Shown: piece by piece, positions 43,733-52,256 of the stretch
Position numbering within the stretch: the first letter of the stretch is position 1
How the letters are laid out: each line of letters opens with the position of its first letter
Assembly (NCBI RefSeq): GCF_024172085.1
Contig: NZ_JAMZDZ010000001.1
Location: 8,800,411 to 8,864,410, forward strand
DNA from: Hamadaea flava
GTDB lineage: Bacteria; Actinomycetota; Actinomycetes; Mycobacteriales; Micromonosporaceae
DNA: 64,000 nt
Direction of reading: 5' to 3'
The notes under the pieces: generated by a model
The model's input: only the letters and a program-made list of their open reading frames with translations
What the model was told of the DNA's origin: nothing
Databases searched by the model: none
Made by a program: the position numbers and the translations under genes

Positions 43733-44814
43733 ACCGGCACGGTGACGGAGCGGGCCGCGATCGCCTTCGCCACGTGCTCGGCGTCGCGGCCCGCGCCCTG
43801 CACCATGCCGGAGGAGAACGCGTACTGGAAGTGCAGGCCGGTGAAGTAGAGCCCGGGGACCTCCGGCACGACGCCACGCTCGTGCCGGGGTTCGTCGCCG
43901 TCGAGCACGGGCAGGTTCACCCACGAGAAGCCTGGCCCGTAGCCGGTGCACCACACGACGTTGTCGGCGGTGATCACCTGTCCGTCGGCGAGCACCGGCA
44001 GGCCGTCCTGCACGCCGGTCATCTTCGGCGCCCGGATCACCCCGGCCGCCGCCAGCTCGGATGGCCGGGTCCTGATCAGCGGCCCCCCGCCGGCGCGGGC
44101 GGCGGCCCGAGCCTTGCGGCCGATCGGCGTCGCCACCGTCAGCAGCCGGTGGAAGACCAGCCGGAGCACGATCCGGCTCAGCAGTAGCCGGCTCGGCAGC
44201 CCGGCGACCCGGAACGGCAGGTGCCCGGTGTCGCGGCCGGCGAGCACGACCTTGTGCGTACGCGCGAGTTCGATCCCGATCTCGGCGCCGGAGTCCCCCG
44301 CCCCGACGACCAGGACGGTGCCGGGCTGGAGCTGCCCCGGGTTGCGGTACGCGATCGAGTGCAGCTGGGTGATGCCCGGATGCAGCTCGGCGGCGTACGC
44401 GGGCAGCTTCGGCTGCTGCTGGTTGCCCATGGCGACGACGACGTTGTCGGCGGTGAACTGGCGGGCGCCCGCGTCGACGAGGAAGCCGTCTCCGTCCCGC
44501 GACAGGGCGTCGACCCGTACGCCGGTCCGCACGTCCAGCTGAAACCGTTCGGCGTACGCCTGAAGGTAGTCGGCCATCTGATCCTTGGTCGGGAAGGCGA
44601 ACCCGGGGCCGGGGAAGGTCATGCCCGGCAGTCCGTCGTAGCGGGCCGGGGTGAACAGCCGCAGTGAGTCCCAGCGCCGCCGCCAGACCTCGCCGACCTC
44701 GTCGTGGTCGTCCAGGATGAGGCACGATCGGCCCAGTTTTCGCAGGTGGTAGCCGGTGGCCAGGCCGGCCTGGCCGGCTCCGATGATCAGCGTCTCGACA
44801 TGGTTCGTACTCAT
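43699..44814 (-). CDS. FAD-dependent oxidoreductase (flavin-containing monooxygenase type)
   Basis: 371-aa protein with two dinucleotide folds: GAGQAGLATGYHL at residue ~12 (FAD) and GAGDSGAEIGIEL at ~172 (NADPH). Sequence such as EVWRRRWDSLRLFTPARYDGLPGM and DNVVWCTGYGPGFSW matches the CzcO/FMO-like group, which oxygenates soft nucleophiles or ketones. Stand-alone on its strand; convergent overlap with the SDR. A LuxR regulator on the same strand lies 87 bp upstream and may read through. Confidence 0.87.
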   Translation of the reverse strand: MSTNHVETLIIGAGQAGLATGYHLRKLGRSCLILDDHDEVGEVWRRRWDSLRLFTPARYDGLPGMTFPGPGFAFPTKDQMADYLQAYAERFQLDVRTGVRVDALSRDGDGFLVDAGARQFTADNVVVAMGNQQQPKLPAYAAELHPGITQLHSIAYRNPGQLQPGTVLVVGAGDSGAEIGIELARTHKVVLAGRDTGHLPFRVAGLPSRLLLSRIVLRLVFHRLLTVATPIGRKARAAARAGGGPLIRTRPSELAAAGVIRAPKMTGVQDGLPVLADGQVITADNVVWCTGYGPGFSWVNLPVLDGDEPRHERGVVPEVPGLYFTGLHFQYAFSSGMVQGAGRDAEHVAKAIAARSVTVPVHQGRVPLTST

Positions 44815-44901
44815 GCCTCGACGCTATGAGCGACCCGGGTACGCGCGCTTCGGCAGAATCCCGCACGCACGGCGGGACTCGGATGGGGGATTTCCCGCAC
44901 C

Positions 44902-46560
44902 CTATGGGTCGATCAACCGCTGCTGGAAGGCGTACGCCGTGGCAGCGGCCCGGGACGACACGCCGATCTTGGTGAAGACGTTGCTGAGGTGCCGTTCGAC
45001 GGTCTTCTCGGACAACGAGAGCTCCCGCGCGATGGCGCTGTTCGTCCGCCCGGTCGCGACCAGCCTCAGCACCTGCAGCTCGCGCGGGGTCAGACCGTGC
45101 GACGGCGGGATCGGGACGCGGCCGAGGTCGGCCACCCGCGCCCGGTCCGGCCTTGCGCCGAGCTGGGCGAAGACCGCGTCCGCCGCCGCCAGTTCCAGGG
45201 TGGCGGTGTCCTCGTCGCCCAGCGCTCGGCAGGCCAGCGCGATCAGGACCCGCGCGCGGGCCCCTTCGTAGGGCACGTCGAGGTCCCGCCAGAGCCGGGC
45301 GGCCGAACGTAGCTCGGTCAGAGCGGCCGCCGCGTCGTCCTCGGCCAGCAGCAACGCTCCGCGGGCGTGATGAGCCTGGGCGCGTAGCGCCGGAGCCGCG
45401 AACTGATCAGCGATCGCCGCCAGCTCGGTCGCCGCCGCCTCGGCGGTCACCACGTCACCGGCGGCCAGTTCGACCTCGACCTGGGCCGGCAGCAGGCGTA
45501 CGCGGCGCAGGCGGTCCGTGGTCTCGCCGAGGGCCCGCCGCAGCGCCGACCGTGCCGCCGCCGGGTCGCCCTGGGCGAGCCGCAGCAGCGCCAGCCCCGG
45601 GCACAGTTCATGGCCCCATTCGCCGGCCGCCCGGTACGCCTGCTCGGCCGCCGCGTAGTCGCCCTGCCGGCGCAGCACCTCCGCCTGCTGGTAGCGCGCG
45701 CCGCCGCTGGAGGCCACTTCGGGCGATCGGGACAGGCGATGGCAGGCACGTTCGGCCTCCTCGACGGCTCCCGGCCAGTCGCCGTGCAGCTGGCGCAGCT
45801 CCGCGCGATGCACCAGGCATCGTCCGGAGAACACGATCAGGTTGTGATGCTGGTCCAACCAGCCGGTCAGCGCGTCGGTCCACTCCTGCGCCCGGCGGAT
45901 CTCGGCCATCTCGCTGAAGATCGAGATGACGACGCAGTAGACCGTCCCGGCCGCGATCGGCGAGATCTCGCGGCTCACGACGGCCAGCATCGCCTCGTCG
46001 AGGACCGGAACCGCCTGCGTCGCCTGGCCGAGTCTGACCAGCGCGCCGCCACACTGGGTCAGCGCCAGGCCCTGCACATCGGGATCACCCGTGCGGCGGC
46101 CGATCTCCATCGCCTGCCGGGCGAAGGCTGCCCCCTGCTCGAAGTCACCCGCCGTGTTGCTGCGGAAGGCGTACGCCGCCAGCATCAGCCCACGTTCGGC
46201 ACAGTCGGCCGGCTCGGCGGCCAGGAGCGTCTCGGCTCGCGCCAGCCAGCCGCTCGCCTGGCCGATCTCGCCCTGGTTGCCCAGCGCGAACGACGCCCAG
46301 AACGCGGCGCGGGCCGCCTGGCGCGGGTGCTGCTCCCGGACTTTCCACTCGTACGCCTGCCGCAGCGCGTCCACGCAGACGGGCAGCTCACCGCGCAGGT
46401 ACGCGGCCGTGGCGAGCAGGGACAGGTCTTCGGGGCGCAGCGGACCTGCTTCGGCGGCCCGGGACAGCAGTGCGTAGCAGTCGGCCCACGCATGTCCCTG
46501 TGCGGCGGCCCGGCCCGCGGCGAGGTTGGGACTCGGATCGGCCTGCTCGATCGCCGCCAC
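44902..46560 (-). CDS. LuxR-type regulator with TPR-like helical repeats
   Basis: 552-aa regulator: residues 1-~470 are helical TPR-like repeats, and the C-terminal LuxR/NarL HTH is LTPRELQVLRLVATGRTNSAIARELSLSEKTVERHLSNVFTKIGVSSRAAATAYA. There is no NB-ARC ATPase or receiver, so this is shorter than a LAL/MalT protein. The gene follows the acyl-CoA ligase by 93 bp on the same strand, separated by a 20-bp palindrome. It may control the FAD oxidoreductase downstream or the upstream operon; both are inference. Confidence 0.87.
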   Translation of the reverse strand: MAAIEQADPSPNLAAGRAAAQGHAWADCYALLSRAAEAGPLRPEDLSLLATAAYLRGELPVCVDALRQAYEWKVREQHPRQAARAAFWASFALGNQGEIGQASGWLARAETLLAAEPADCAERGLMLAAYAFRSNTAGDFEQGAAFARQAMEIGRRTGDPDVQGLALTQCGGALVRLGQATQAVPVLDEAMLAVVSREISPIAAGTVYCVVISIFSEMAEIRRAQEWTDALTGWLDQHHNLIVFSGRCLVHRAELRQLHGDWPGAVEEAERACHRLSRSPEVASSGGARYQQAEVLRRQGDYAAAEQAYRAAGEWGHELCPGLALLRLAQGDPAAARSALRRALGETTDRLRRVRLLPAQVEVELAAGDVVTAEAAATELAAIADQFAAPALRAQAHHARGALLLAEDDAAAALTELRSAARLWRDLDVPYEGARARVLIALACRALGDEDTATLELAAADAVFAQLGARPDRARVADLGRVPIPPSHGLTPRELQVLRLVATGRTNSAIARELSLSEKTVERHLSNVFTKIGVSSRAAATAYAFQQRLIDP

Positions 46561-46608
46561 GCAGCCTCCACACCCGACGCCGGAAAGAGTCCTCGCAGCT
46601 GAAGGATA

Positions 46609-46628
46609 CGTCCGGCGGCCGCCGGACG
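46609..46628. terminator. 20-bp perfect palindrome after the acyl-CoA ligase
   Basis: CGTCCGGCGGCCGCCGGACG between the ligase stop (46654) and the LuxR start (46560). Could form a terminator stem or serve as an operator for the LuxR gene. Confidence 0.5.
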
Positions 46629-46653
46629 GAGGCTGCGGCGGCCGTCGGAGGTC

Positions 46654-48168
46654 CTATTCCGCGACCGGCGGCACGGTGATCTCGCGCTTGAGGATCTTGC
46701 CGGTCGCCGTCTTCGGCAGCTCGTCGACGATCCAGACATGCCGCGGATACTTGTACGCCGCCAGCTGCCCCTTGACGTGCTCGCGCAGCTCGTCCGGGGT
46801 GGCCGTGGCGCCCGGCCGCAGCACGACGACCGCCACGACCTCTTCGCCGTGCGTACGGTGCGGCATGCCCAGCACCGCCGCCTCGGCGACGGCCGGATGC
46901 TCGTAGAGGACTTCCTCGACCTCCCGGGGATAGACGTTGAAGCCACCCCGGATGACCATGTCCTTGGCCCGGTCGACGATCGAGTAGTAGCCGTCGGCGT
47001 CGCGGCGGCCCAGGTCGCCGGAGAGGAACCAGCCGTCCACGATGGCCTCGGCGGTCTCCTCGGGACGCTGCCAGTAGCCCTTCATGATGTTGTGGCCCCG
47101 GATGGCGATCTCGCCGACCTCGTCGTCGCCGAGGTCGTGGCGTACGCCGTCCTCCCCGGGCGGGCTGACGACCTTCATCTCGACCCCGGCGATCGGGGTG
47201 CCGATCGTGCCCGCCTTGCGGGGCCGGTCCGGGTGGTTGAAGCAGGCCACCGGCGAGGTCTCCGACAGTCCATAGCCCTCCAGGATCGCCACGCCGAACC
47301 GGGCCTCGAACCGGTGCAGCAGCTCGACCGGCAGCGCCGCGCCGCCGGAGACGCAGATCCGCAGGTCAGGCAGCTCGATGCCGGTGTCGGCGGCGGCCTG
47401 CAACAGCGCGCCGTACATGGTCGGCACGCCCGCGAAGACGGTGGCGTGCTCGGTCGCGAGCAGATCCAGCGCGGCCTTCGGTTCGAACCGGGCGATGAGC
47501 ACCAAGGTCGCTCCGACGGCCACGGCCGTGTTGAGTGCGACGGTCTGGCCGAACGAGTGGAACAGCGGCAGCCCGCCGAACACGACGTCGGCCGGGCCGA
47601 GGCCGAGCAGCGTACGCGCGGTGACGTCGACGTTGCGGCTCAGGTTGTCGTGGGTCAGCTCGGCGCCCTTCGGCCGCCCCGTCGTCCCCGACGTGTACAG
47701 GATGACGGCGGTGTCGTCCCCGGCGCGCCCGGCCACTTCCGCCACCGGGTCATAGGTGGACAGTTCGCGGGCGAACCGCTCCGGCTCGATGATCAGGCTG
47801 ACGCTGTCGGCCCGGTGCGCGCCCTGGGCCGCCTCCTCGGCGAAGGTGTGCCAGGTGAACATCCCCGAAGCGCCCGAGTCGTCGAGGTAGTAGTCGATCT
47901 CGCGGGCCTTGAGCAGCGGGTTCATCGGCACGACGACCGCGCCGGCGCGCAGGATGCCGTAGTACAGCACCGCGAACTCGGGCACGTTCGGCAGCATCAG
48001 GCCGACCCGATCGCCCGGCTGGACGCCGGTGAGCCGCAGGTAGCCGGCGACCCGGGCGGCGGCGTCGTCCAGCTCGGCGAAGGTGAGCGTACGGTCGGCG
48101 AGCTTCACGGCGATCTGGTCGGGGAACTTCGCGGCCGACGCGGTCAGGTTCTCGGCGAGGTTGGTCAT
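46654..48168 (-). CDS. Long-chain fatty acid-CoA ligase (FadD-like)
   Basis: 504-aa acyl-adenylate-forming enzyme that makes acyl-CoA from fatty acid, ATP and CoA. Motif I is VILYTSGTTGRPKGAELTHDN, motif II region YGLSETSPV, motif III YYSIVDRAKDMVIRGGFNVYPREVE and the C-terminal lysine motif PKTATGKILKREI. All are intact. A strong ribosome site GGAGGAG lies 7 nt upstream. Third gene of a TetR/hydrolase/ligase operon. It could activate the hydroxy acids released by the secreted esterase divergent to it (inference). Confidence 0.9.
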   Translation of the reverse strand: MTNLAENLTASAAKFPDQIAVKLADRTLTFAELDDAAARVAGYLRLTGVQPGDRVGLMLPNVPEFAVLYYGILRAGAVVVPMNPLLKAREIDYYLDDSGASGMFTWHTFAEEAAQGAHRADSVSLIIEPERFARELSTYDPVAEVAGRAGDDTAVILYTSGTTGRPKGAELTHDNLSRNVDVTARTLLGLGPADVVFGGLPLFHSFGQTVALNTAVAVGATLVLIARFEPKAALDLLATEHATVFAGVPTMYGALLQAAADTGIELPDLRICVSGGAALPVELLHRFEARFGVAILEGYGLSETSPVACFNHPDRPRKAGTIGTPIAGVEMKVVSPPGEDGVRHDLGDDEVGEIAIRGHNIMKGYWQRPEETAEAIVDGWFLSGDLGRRDADGYYSIVDRAKDMVIRGGFNVYPREVEEVLYEHPAVAEAAVLGMPHRTHGEEVVAVVVLRPGATATPDELREHVKGQLAAYKYPRHVWIVDELPKTATGKILKREITVPPVAE

Positions 48169-48181
48169 GCGTGCTCCTCCT

Positions 48182-49048
48182 TCACTCGCCGCCGGTGATC
48201 GCGTGCGCGATCGTCTCGGCCGGCTTCGGATCGGTCAGGATCGTGTAGTGGTTGCAGTCGGGGATCAGCTGCGACGTCAGCGAGGTCGCCGCCGTCCAAT
48301 GATCGACCACCGGCTGGGGGAGCAGCCCCGGTTCCTGGCCGAACATGCCGCGCGGCGCGTACAGCAGGGTCGCCGGGATCGTCAGGGCGGCCAGGTCGTC
48401 GCCGAACGACGCCGCGTGCACCACCAGGTCGCGGCCGTCGGCGTAGACCGCCTCCGGGTTCACCCGCGAGCGGATCGCGCCGGGCTCGCCGACCGCGTCA
48501 TAGCGCACGTACGCGGTCAGGTCGTCGTTCCAGGCCGCGCTGAGCGCTGGATGCTGCTGGAAGAACTCGAGGTACGCCTGCTCGGACGGGTACGTCGTCT
48601 TCAGCCGGGCGATGGCCGGTCCGACGGTCGCCTCCAGCACGGCGTCCGGGTCGACGCCCACCGGGACCGGCAACGGCAGCCCGCCGTCGACCAGCACCAA
48701 CCGGGTGAACAGCTCCGGGGTGCGCACCGCCGCCCGGAGCGCCGCGTACGCGCCCAGCGATTGGCCGGCCAGCACCATCGGCGTACCGAATTGGGAAGCG
48801 ACGACGGCCAGGTCCGCCGCGTGCTGGTCGATGCCGAACGGACCGGGGGCGTGGTCGCTGCCCCCGCGGCCCCGCAGGTCGACCGCGAGCAGGCTCCAGC
48901 CGGCGGGCAGCGCGCGGGCGACCGCGGCGAACGACATGGCCGAAGCGGTGATGCCGTGCGCGGCCACGACGAGGTTGTCGCCGTCGCCGAAGCGCAGTAC
49001 GCGCAACGCCCCGGCCGAGCCGGGCAGTGCGATGTCCAGTGGCTGCAT
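48182..49048 (-). CDS. Alpha/beta hydrolase
   Basis: 288-aa hydrolase. The oxyanion region is VVAAHGITAS, nucleophile elbow AGQSLGAYAA (Ser ~ residue 96) and catalytic His in DCNHYTIL near the C-terminus, with Asp in the preceding strands. No signal peptide: intracellular. It starts 1 bp after the TetR stop and ends 13 bp before the acyl-CoA ligase, so the three genes form one operon. Suits hydrolysis of short oligomeric esters or lactones taken up after extracellular depolymerisation. Confidence 0.88.
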   Translation of the reverse strand: MQPLDIALPGSAGALRVLRFGDGDNLVVAAHGITASAMSFAAVARALPAGWSLLAVDLRGRGGSDHAPGPFGIDQHAADLAVVASQFGTPMVLAGQSLGAYAALRAAVRTPELFTRLVLVDGGLPLPVPVGVDPDAVLEATVGPAIARLKTTYPSEQAYLEFFQQHPALSAAWNDDLTAYVRYDAVGEPGAIRSRVNPEAVYADGRDLVVHAASFGDDLAALTIPATLLYAPRGMFGQEPGLLPQPVVDHWTAATSLTSQLIPDCNHYTILTDPKPAETIAHAITGGE

Positions 49049-49049
49049 G

Positions 49050-49745
49050 TCAGCGTTCCTTGTCTGCCGGAGAAGTGGATGCCGGGGAGGTGGATGCCGG
49101 AGAGGTGGCGCCGACGACGCGCAACGCGAAGTCGGCGTAGGACTGGGCGATCTGTTCGCGGCGGTACGGCTGATCCGGCCCGAACCAGCTGGCCACCCGT
49201 ACGCCCATGGCGCTGACGGCCGCCGTGGCCAGGTACGCGTCGGGCACCTGGAACACCCCGGCGTCGATGCCGCGCTGGACGACGCCGAGGGCGAGCTGCT
49301 GGGTCTGTTCGCGCAGCGCCAGCGACGGGGCGGCCTGCGCGGGGGACAGCGCGTGCAGCTCGGCGTTGGCCACCAGGGCCAGCAGGGGAAAGTCGGTGTG
49401 CACGTAGACGTGCGCGGTCACCAGCGCGCGCAGTTGCTCGGCCGGTCCGGCCGGCGCGTCGAGGACGGCCTGCTGGAGACGCTCGTGCATGGCCTGGTGG
49501 CCGAGCAGCACCAGCTCGGCCAGGATGTGCTCCTTGGACGGGTAGTGCGCGTAGAGCGTCGCCGAGTTGATCCCGGCGGCCGACCCGAGGTCGCGGATCG
49601 ACGTGCCGTGAAAGCCCAGCTCGGCGAACAGCTGCAACCCGCCCAGCAGGATGCGGCCGCGCGTGCCGCCGGGCGTCACGCCCTCGGGCAGCTCGACCTT
49701 GACGGCGCTGAGCCGACGCGGCTCCCAGCGCGGGGTGGTGGCCAT
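49050..49745 (-). CDS. TetR-family repressor
   Basis: 231-aa regulator. The DNA-binding helix is GTRGRILLGGLQLFAELGFHGTSIRDLGSAAGINSATLYAHYPSKEHIL (N-terminal ~40-90). The C-terminus ends with two copies of TSPAS. ATG 49745 (MATTPRWEP) is preferred; upstream frame reads through the operators. Two operator-like palindromes lie upstream, one on each side of the divergent esterase promoter, so it most likely represses itself with its two downstream genes and the esterase. An acyl ligand is plausible because of the FadD partner. Confidence 0.88.
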   Translation of the reverse strand: MATTPRWEPRRLSAVKVELPEGVTPGGTRGRILLGGLQLFAELGFHGTSIRDLGSAAGINSATLYAHYPSKEHILAELVLLGHQAMHERLQQAVLDAPAGPAEQLRALVTAHVYVHTDFPLLALVANAELHALSPAQAAPSLALREQTQQLALGVVQRGIDAGVFQVPDAYLATAAVSAMGVRVASWFGPDQPYRREQIAQSYADFALRVVGATSPASTSPASTSPADKER

Positions 49746-49766
49746 TTCTGCGCTCCCAAACTCCGT

Positions 49767-49780
49767 ACCGATCGATTGGT
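49767..49780. promoter_or_regulatory. TetR operator copy 1 (imperfect)
   Basis: ACCGATCGATTGGT, one base from perfect symmetry, overlapping the first base of the -35 TTGACA at 49780-49785. Confidence 0.75.
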
Positions 49781-49809
49781 TGACATCTTGCCAAAGCTGG
49801 GGCCATAGT
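49780..49809 (+). promoter_or_regulatory. Promoter of the secreted esterase
   Basis: Consensus -35 TTGACA (49780-49785), 18-bp spacer, -10 CATAGT (49804-49809), 48 bp before the ATG at 49857. Bracketed by the two TetR operators. Confidence 0.7.
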
Positions 49810-49816
49810 GCTGCCA

Positions 49817-49830
49817 ACCAATCGATTGGT
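49817..49830. promoter_or_regulatory. TetR operator copy 2 (perfect)
   Basis: ACCAATCGATTGGT, perfect 14-bp palindrome, 50 bp centre to centre from copy 1 and at the esterase transcription start region. Confidence 0.8.
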
Positions 49831-49856
49831 AGATCGTAATCGAGAGGAAGGCGCAC

Positions 49857-50837
49857 ATGTCAACCCCGTCCCTGGCCGCGCCCACCTGGTTCCGGCTCGG
49901 CTCCCGCACCCTCCGCCTGACCCTTGCCCTGTTGCTGAGCCTGCTCGGCGTCGTGGTCGTGCCCCCGGCCGCGCACGCGGCGAGCGGCTCCTACTTCGCC
50001 GGCGCGTACGTCAGCCTCTTCGGCTCCCGCGACTATCACGGCTACGTGCCGTCGGCGTACCGGGCGGGCACGCCCATGCCGCTGCTGGTCGCGCTGCACG
50101 GCTGCACCGAGAACGACGTCGGCTTCGACCTGCTGTCCGGCTGGAGCGCCGAGGCCGAACGGCGCGGCTTCATCGTGGTGTTCCCCGACCAGAACAACCT
50201 GGCCAACCCGGCCGGCTGCTGGAACTGGACGCTGCCCACCAACCAGCATCGCGGCTGGGGCGAACCGGCCATCATCGCCGGGATCACCAACCGGATGAAG
50301 TCGGCCTACACCGTCGACCCCAAGCGGATCTTCGTCACCGGCGTCTCGGCGGGCGGCGTGATGGCCAACATCATGGCCGTCACCTACCCCGACCTGTACG
50401 CCTCCGCGTCGATCCTCGCCGGCTGCGAATACGAGTGCGACATCCTGCAACTGCGTACGCCGGAACAGGCCGGCCTCGACGCGCTGGCCGAGATGGGCAG
50501 CCGCGCCCGGCCGGTGCCCGTCGTCATCTGGCAGGGCACGGCCGACATCGTCGTCCCGCCGTCGACGGCGTACCGGATCGCCGGGCAGTGGACCACCGTG
50601 GGCCACACCGACAACGTGGCCGACGCCGTCCAGTACGCCCAGGTGCCCGGCGGCCGCACCTACACCCATCTGACCTACCGCACCGCGTCCGGCCAGTCCC
50701 TCGTCGAGCAGTACATGATCGACGGCGCCGGGCACGCGTACCCGGGCGGATGCGCGTGCAGCCTCTACGGCGACCCCGCCGGACCTTCCGCCACCACCAT
50801 CACCTGGGACTTCTTCCTCACCCACCCCAAGCCCTGA
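49857..50837 (+). CDS. Secreted PHB-depolymerase-like esterase (CE1/Esterase_phd)
   Basis: 326-aa extracellular esterase. The signal peptide has a twin-part hydrophobic core ending near AAHA-ASG (~residue 41). Catalytic motifs: LVALHGCTEN (oxyanion), GVSAGGVMAN (Ser ~164), QGTADIVVPP (Asp) and DGAGHAYPGG (His). Several Cys pairs suggest disulfides. Members act on polyhydroxybutyrate, feruloyl or acetyl-xylan esters. The flanking TetR, hydrolase and acyl-CoA ligase favour a polyester or fatty-ester substrate (inference). Ribosome site GAGAGGAAG lies 7 nt before the ATG. Confidence 0.88.
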   Translation: MSTPSLAAPTWFRLGSRTLRLTLALLLSLLGVVVVPPAAHAASGSYFAGAYVSLFGSRDYHGYVPSAYRAGTPMPLLVALHGCTENDVGFDLLSGWSAEAERRGFIVVFPDQNNLANPAGCWNWTLPTNQHRGWGEPAIIAGITNRMKSAYTVDPKRIFVTGVSAGGVMANIMAVTYPDLYASASILAGCEYECDILQLRTPEQAGLDALAEMGSRARPVPVVIWQGTADIVVPPSTAYRIAGQWTTVGHTDNVADAVQYAQVPGGRTYTHLTYRTASGQSLVEQYMIDGAGHAYPGGCACSLYGDPAGPSATTITWDFFLTHPKP

Positions 50838-50853
50838 GCCCTTCCGCTGAGCG

Positions 50854-50926
50854 TGATCGTTGCGCCGGCCATGCTGTGTCGGACGGCGAAATGCCCGTTG
50901 ATGCCGCCTGGCCGGCGCAATGATCA
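50854..50926. terminator. 18-bp hairpin after the esterase
   Basis: Arms 50854-50871 and 50909-50926, one G-T wobble-type mismatch, loop 37 nt. Ends in TGATCA. Located 17 bp after the esterase stop. Confidence 0.6.
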
Positions 50927-51007
50927 GTTTCGGAGAAGCCGCCGCGCCGGCACCCTCCCTAGCCTTAGGTTCGACAGAAGCAAGATGCACAGGGAGGAAG
51001 CCGAACG

Positions 51008-51460
51008 ATGGCCACTGCGAAGAAGGCGACCAAGGCCGACAAGTCCTACGACGGCTTCAACGCCGAAGAACGCGCGGCGATGAAGGAACACGCCAAGGAG
51101 ATGAAGGCGGCCAAGGCGGGCGCCGACGCCGAGGCCGAGGTGCTGGCGAAGATCGCCGAGATGGAGGGCACCGACCGCGCGATGGCGGAGAAGATCCACG
51201 CGATCGTCAAGAAGCACGCCCCGGAACTGGCCCCGCAGACCTGGTACGGGCAGCCCGCGTACAAGAAGGACGGCAAGGTCGTCTGCTTCTTCCAGGCCAA
51301 GGCCAAGTTCAAGACGCGGTACGCCACCTTCGGCTTCCAGGAGGCCGCGCAGCTCGACGAGGGCGGCATGTGGCCGACCTCCTATGCCCTGACCAAGCTC
51401 ACCGCCGCCGACGAGAAGCGGATCGCCGAACTGGTCAAGAAGGCGGCGGGCACCGCTTAG
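51008..51460 (+). CDS. DUF1801 (YdhG/iron-chaperone-like) protein
   Basis: 150-aa protein. Lys/Ala-rich N-terminus (residues 1-45, likely charged and helical), then a DUF1801 fold: [52 protein letters not shown], with the typical TWYGxPAY and KTRYATFGF motifs. Function of the family is unresolved; some members are called iron chaperones. GGAGG lies 14 nt before the ATG, with GAAGCC nearer. Small monocistronic gene after a hairpin. Confidence 0.85.
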   Translation: MATAKKATKADKSYDGFNAEERAAMKEHAKEMKAAKAGADAEAEVLAKIAEMEGTDRAMAEKIHAIVKKHAPELAPQTWYGQPAYKKDGKVVCFFQAKAKFKTRYATFGFQEAAQLDEGGMWPTSYALTKLTAADEKRIAELVKKAAGTA

Positions 51461-51468
51461 GCCGGAGG

Positions 51469-52224
51469 TCAGTGATCGCCGAGCCAGCCGGCGATGGTGG
51501 CCGCCAGCCAGCGGCCGTGCGACAGATGCAGGTCGTGTCCGCCGTCAATCTCCACGAAGCGACCGCGCGGCAGGGCGTCGGCCATCTGGCGAACCAGGTC
51601 CGGCGGGCAGAACGGATCGCCGGTCCCGGCGATCAGCAGCGCTGGACAGGTGATCTGAGCTGCCCGGGACCGGCTGACGTCGCCGCCCGTCTCGATGATG
51701 GCGGTCATCGCCGCCGCCCAGCTGCTCGCCATGATCCGGGCTTCGGCCACGCCGTAGTTCTCGGCCAGGTACGCGGCCAGCGGCTTGAGTTCGTCGGGCG
51801 GATCGTCCAGCAGGTCTGCCAGTCCGCGGAGCGACTCCGGGGACGCCACGATCTGGCCGGCGGCGCCCCAGGTCAGCACCGACAACGCCCGAGCCGGTTG
51901 CAGCGCCGCGATGAGCAGCGCCTCCTCCCCGCCGTCGCTGAAGCCGACCAGATGGGCGACCTCGACGCCCAGCTCGTCGAGCAACCCGAGCAGCAGCCGG
52001 GCGTCGTCCAGGTAGTACGTCGGCGGGTAACGCCGGGGCTGCGGCTGCGACCTTCCGGAACCCGGCAGGTCGACGGCGATGACCCGGAACCCGGCGGCGA
52101 GTTCGGCGTGCAGCCGGCGCAGGTCGACCACGCTGCCGCCCCAACCCGGCATCAGCACGACGGCGTCGCCGCGACCGGCGTCCTCGTAGTAGATCCGCTG
52201 GCCGTCCGGCTCGTACCAGGTCAT
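51469..52224 (-). CDS. Alpha/beta hydrolase
   Basis: 251-aa single-domain hydrolase: MTWYEPDGQRIYYEDAG start, oxyanion MPGWGGS, nucleophile elbow VGFSDGGEEAL (GxSxG, Ser ~100), acid in GTGDPFCPP and His in GGHDLHLS. ATG 52224 gives a complete fold; upstream in-frame sequence looks antisense to the next gene. No signal peptide. Epoxide hydrolase, haloperoxidase or lactonase-like activity are all possible. It lies 32 bp downstream of the PBP-like gene on the same strand. Confidence 0.87.
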   Translation of the reverse strand: MTWYEPDGQRIYYEDAGRGDAVVLMPGWGGSVVDLRRLHAELAAGFRVIAVDLPGSGRSQPQPRRYPPTYYLDDARLLLGLLDELGVEVAHLVGFSDGGEEALLIAALQPARALSVLTWGAAGQIVASPESLRGLADLLDDPPDELKPLAAYLAENYGVAEARIMASSWAAAMTAIIETGGDVSRSRAAQITCPALLIAGTGDPFCPPDLVRQMADALPRGRFVEIDGGHDLHLSHGRWLAATIAGWLGDH

Positions 52225-52256
52225 CGCGTCCTTTCGCGCCCGCCGGGTCGCCGCGG

